Below are positions 6,388-8,024 of a stretch of 8,024 nt of DNA, piece after piece. Location: positions 1-8,024 of the forward strand of contig NZ_JAVHLH010000125.1 of NCBI RefSeq assembly GCF_031082345.1, written 5' to 3'. The position numbers and the translations under genes are program-made. The first letter of the stretch is position 1. Each line of letters opens with the position of its first letter. The notes beneath the pieces are model-generated. The model made no database searches. It had not been told where the DNA came from and saw nothing but the letters and a program-made list of their open reading frames with translations. The DNA is from Brevundimonas sp. GTDB lineage: Bacteria > Pseudomonadota > Alphaproteobacteria > Caulobacterales > Caulobacteraceae.

Positions 6388-7768
6388 TCGCCAGGGTGAT
6401 GCCGGGGTACATGATGTTGACGAACAGCACCTGGCCGTCAGGCGAGAAGACCGCGCCGGCGAACTCGCTGTTGCCGGCGAAGACATTGCGGCCGATCGTA
6501 TAGGCCTTGCCGTCCGGGGTGACGCCCTTGAGGTGGTTGCGGATGTCCGAGGAGTAGTTGTCCTCGCAGACGATCAGATGACCCCAGGGGGCGACGATCA
6601 GGTTGTCGCCCATGTTCAGGGTCCGCTGGTCGGCGCTTTCGAGGAACAGCTGGAGTCGGCCGGGACGGCGGGTCTCGCCGCGGCGGCCCTCGTCGCGCGA
6701 GGGGACGTAGCGCAGGATCTGGCCCCGGCGCAGCGGCCCGCCCGAGGTGGCGGTCATGTACAGCTCGCCCTCGCCCCAGAAGATTCCCTCGCCCCGCGCC
6801 ACCCGGGCGGCGCCGGCGGCATGGCCGCGGAAGCGCAGGTCGGCGTTCGGCGATTCGACCTCGTCCATGTCGATCCAGACCACCTCGCGCCAGTCGCCGA
6901 CGGCCCATTCGCGGGCCTCCTGGTTGGTGGTGTCGGCGCCGGGCTTGCCCTTGAAGGCCATGGCCTGCAGGCGGCCGCCGTCGATCAGCTTGCCGGGCGT
7001 GGTCGGAATGAAGCGGTAGAACAGGCCGTCGTTCTTGTCCTCGGTCAGATAGACGACGCCGGTGCGGGGATCGATGCAGACGGCCTCGTGATCGAACCGG
7101 CCCATGGCCTTCAACGGCACGGGATCGACGAGGCCGGTCGCGGCGGCGGGGACCTCGAAGACATAGCCGTGGGATTTGGTCACATCGGCGTCGGCCGGGG
7201 TGTCCTCGGTCTCCTCGCAGGTCAGCCAGCTGCCCCAGGGGGTGTGGCCGCCGGCGCAGTTGGTCGAGGTGCCGGCCAGCGACAGGTGCTGGCTGACGGT
7301 CCGGCGGCTCTCGAGATCGTAGACGAGGGTCGTCGTCCCGCCGGGCAGGGGGCGACCGTCCTTGTAGGTGTCATAGCCCTTCGCCGGGTCGAGCAGGCCG
7401 ATGCGCTCCTGATGGAAGCCGCCGGGGCCGAGGTTGCGGTGCAGACCGCTGGAGCCCTTGAGCTCGTGGTTGCGGACCAGGGCGACCTTGCCGTCGCCGA
7501 GATCGAAACAGCCCATGCCGTCGGGCTGGCCGGGGACGAACAGGCCGTCGTCCATGGTGTCGCCGCTCTGGGAGATGACCTGGTAGGTGAAGCCCTCGGG
7601 CAGGTCGAGGAGGCGGTTGGGATCGCGGACCAAGGGGCCGTAGCCGTGGACCTGGTTGACGTAGGTCTCTTCGGTCGCCGCCGTCTGGGCGCTGACGCTG
7701 CGGGCCAGGCCGGAGAAGGCGAGGGCGGCGGCGGAGCCGGTGAGAAGATCGCGACGCTGCAGACGCAT
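6356..7768 (-). CDS. PhoX/DUF839 family protein, Tat-exported (alkaline phosphatase PhoX-like)
   Basis: This 470-residue protein belongs to the PhoX/DUF839 family of beta-propeller proteins; characterised PhoX enzymes are periplasmic Fe/Ca-dependent phosphatases. The N-terminus has a Tat signal: [11 protein letters not shown] with the twin arginines at 5-6, a hydrophobic run, and SVSAQTA as the probable cleavage region near residue 27. Family blocks are VRNHELKG (98-105), GGTTTLVYD (143-151), [19 protein letters not shown] (168-186), GRFDHEAV (223-230), [15 protein letters not shown] (239-253), [18 protein letters not shown] (387-404), [11 protein letters not shown] (435-445), and the final [12 protein letters not shown] (454-465). 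The conserved acids and cysteine are present, though I cannot assign each metal ligand. It is shorter than the classical, roughly 650-residue PhoX, so substrate is uncertain. The ATG at 7768 has GGAG six bases upstream (7778-7775). An in-frame start at 7807 would put 13 residues before the Tat motif. Confidence 0.9.
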   Translation of the reverse strand: MRLQRRDLLTGSAAALAFSGLARSVSAQTAATEETYVNQVHGYGPLVRDPNRLLDLPEGFTYQVISQSGDTMDDGLFVPGQPDGMGCFDLGDGKVALVRNHELKGSSGLHRNLGPGGFHQERIGLLDPAKGYDTYKDGRPLPGGTTTLVYDLESRRTVSQHLSLAGTSTNCAGGHTPWGSWLTCEETEDTPADADVTKSHGYVFEVPAAATGLVDPVPLKAMGRFDHEAVCIDPRTGVVYLTEDKNDGLFYRFIPTTPGKLIDGGRLQAMAFKGKPGADTTNQEAREWAVGDWREVVWIDMDEVESPNADLRFRGHAAGAARVARGEGIFWGEGELYMTATSGGPLRRGQILRYVPSRDEGRRGETRRPGRLQLFLESADQRTLNMGDNLIVAPWGHLIVCEDNYSSDIRNHLKGVTPDGKAYTIGRNVFAGNSEFAGAVFSPDGQVLFVNIMYPGITLAIRGPWTSVRT

Positions 7769-7823
7769 GGGAGACTCCGGGACGGGCAGGGGGTTTACGC
7801 GGGACATAGCCGACGGTCATCAG

Positions 7824-7840
7824 GGTTCTGTGACGGTTCT
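7824..7840. promoter_or_regulatory. 11-bp-spaced direct repeat upstream of phoX, possible regulator site
   Basis: GGTTCT occurs at 7824-7829 and again at 7835-7840, one helical turn apart, 56-72 bases before the phoX ATG. Response regulators such as PhoB bind direct repeats with this period. The repeat does not match the Pho box (CTGTCAT) well; a single CGGTCAT at 7814-7820 is close but badly spaced. Treat it as a weak candidate only. Confidence 0.2.
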
Positions 7841-7910
7841 CCCTCCCCGAGGCGGGGAGGGAGAGTGCAGGCATGACTCTTCGCCGCTCGTGACCGAGCG
7901 GGTGGGGAGA
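7838..7910. repeat. Two-hairpin palindromic element, probable dispersed intergenic repeat
   Basis: The element opens with a perfect 12-bp inverted repeat, TCTCCCTCCCCG (7838-7849) and its complement at 7853-7864, around the loop AGG. A spacer follows, then a second perfect hairpin, CCGCTCG (7884-7890) and CGAGCGG (7895-7901), with loop TGAC. It ends in GGTGGGGAGA, whose GGGAGA can also pair with the opening TCTCCC. CCCTCCCC-hairpin, spacer, GCGAGCG-type hairpin and GGTGGGG is the layout I remember for abundant intergenic repeats in Caulobacterales and other GC-rich alphaproteobacteria. Only one copy lies in this window, so dispersal is inferred. It sits between a possible upstream minus-strand gene end (stop at 7949) and phoX, where it could act as an mRNA 3' stabiliser. 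Confidence 0.6.
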
Positions 7911-7948
7911 GAGCGGGACAGCCAGGCTTCGCCCGGTTGCGAATGAGT

Positions 7949-8024
7949 TTACCGTTTCGACGAGACAGGCTGCCCCGCGCGGTCGATTTCCACACGACCC
8001 TCCGGCTGGCGGGCCGATTGAGCC
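7949..8024 (-). CDS. Possible 3' end of an unidentified minus-strand gene
   Basis: From the window edge the minus strand reads 24 codons (AQSARQPEGRVEIDRAGQPV then SSKR) and a TAA at 7951-7949. The composition looks protein-like, and a gene ending here would place the hairpin element just after its stop. Too little is present to name a family. The competing plus-strand frame from ATG 7943 needs TTA, AGG and several CGA codons, rare in GC-rich genomes, and has no ribosome site. The call rests only on these few codons. Confidence 0.35.
   Translation of the reverse strand, partial: AQSARQPEGRVEIDRAGQPVSSKR

Noticed and set aside
6533..7876. A 447-codon plus-strand frame
   Set aside because: It lies almost wholly antisense to the well-supported phoX gene, is Gly/Ala/Val/Asp-rich with no recognisable fold, and runs through the hairpin element.
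7795..7995. A 66-codon minus-strand frame upstream of phoX
   Set aside because: It crosses the palindromic element, begins with a GTG lacking a ribosome site, and has no recognisable sequence character.
7943..8024. Plus-strand frame from ATG 7943 open to the window end
   Set aside because: It has no ribosome binding site and uses TTA, AGG and repeated CGA codons, unlike the other genes. The minus-strand reading of the same bases looks more natural.

Overview
This is a GC-rich, gene-dense chromosomal stretch that fits an alphaproteobacterium of the Caulobacterales, most like Brevundimonas or Caulobacter. That placement is inferred from protein signatures and gene order; no search was run. The pointers are a CBP3-type cytochrome bc1 chaperone, an alphaproteobacterial-style BamE, DUF2842 and COX15-type heme A synthase, the order DUF177-plsX-fabH-ihfA-merR, and frequent TTG/GTG starts.

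Left edge (1-546): the bamE outer-membrane lipoprotein gene runs leftwards off the window. It shares an 82-bp divergent promoter region with the next operon.

Main rightward block (547-4542): a CBP3-type chaperone gene, yceD (DUF177), plsX, fabH, ihfA and a MerR-type regulator gene. The first two overlap by ATGA, and plsX and fabH overlap by GTGA. ihfA and merR are 6 nt apart. PlsX and FabH act at the start of phospholipid and fatty-acid synthesis, IHF-alpha is a nucleoid architectural protein, and the MerR protein probably regulates unknown targets. A tRNA-Pro(GGG) gene follows at 4598-4674, behind a GC-rich hairpin that overlaps its likely promoter.

Middle (4727-5319): two small membrane-protein genes on the minus strand, an unrecognised three-helix protein followed one base later by a DUF2842 protein. 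Both are divergent from cox15/ctaA.

Right part (5320-8024): COX15-type heme A synthase on the plus strand is tail-to-tail with a Tat-exported PhoX/DUF839 family protein on the minus strand. Their coding ends overlap by 32 bp. Upstream of phoX lies a hairpin-rich element with the look of a dispersed palindromic repeat, then what may be the last 24 codons of another minus-strand gene cut by the window edge.

The window is essentially housekeeping. I see no transposase, integrase, CRISPR array, toxin-antitoxin pair or defence system, and no convincing new system. The points most worth a second look are the repeat element, the cox15/phoX antisense overlap, the small membrane-protein pair beside cox15, the run of non-ATG starts, and the hairpin at the operon-tRNA boundary.
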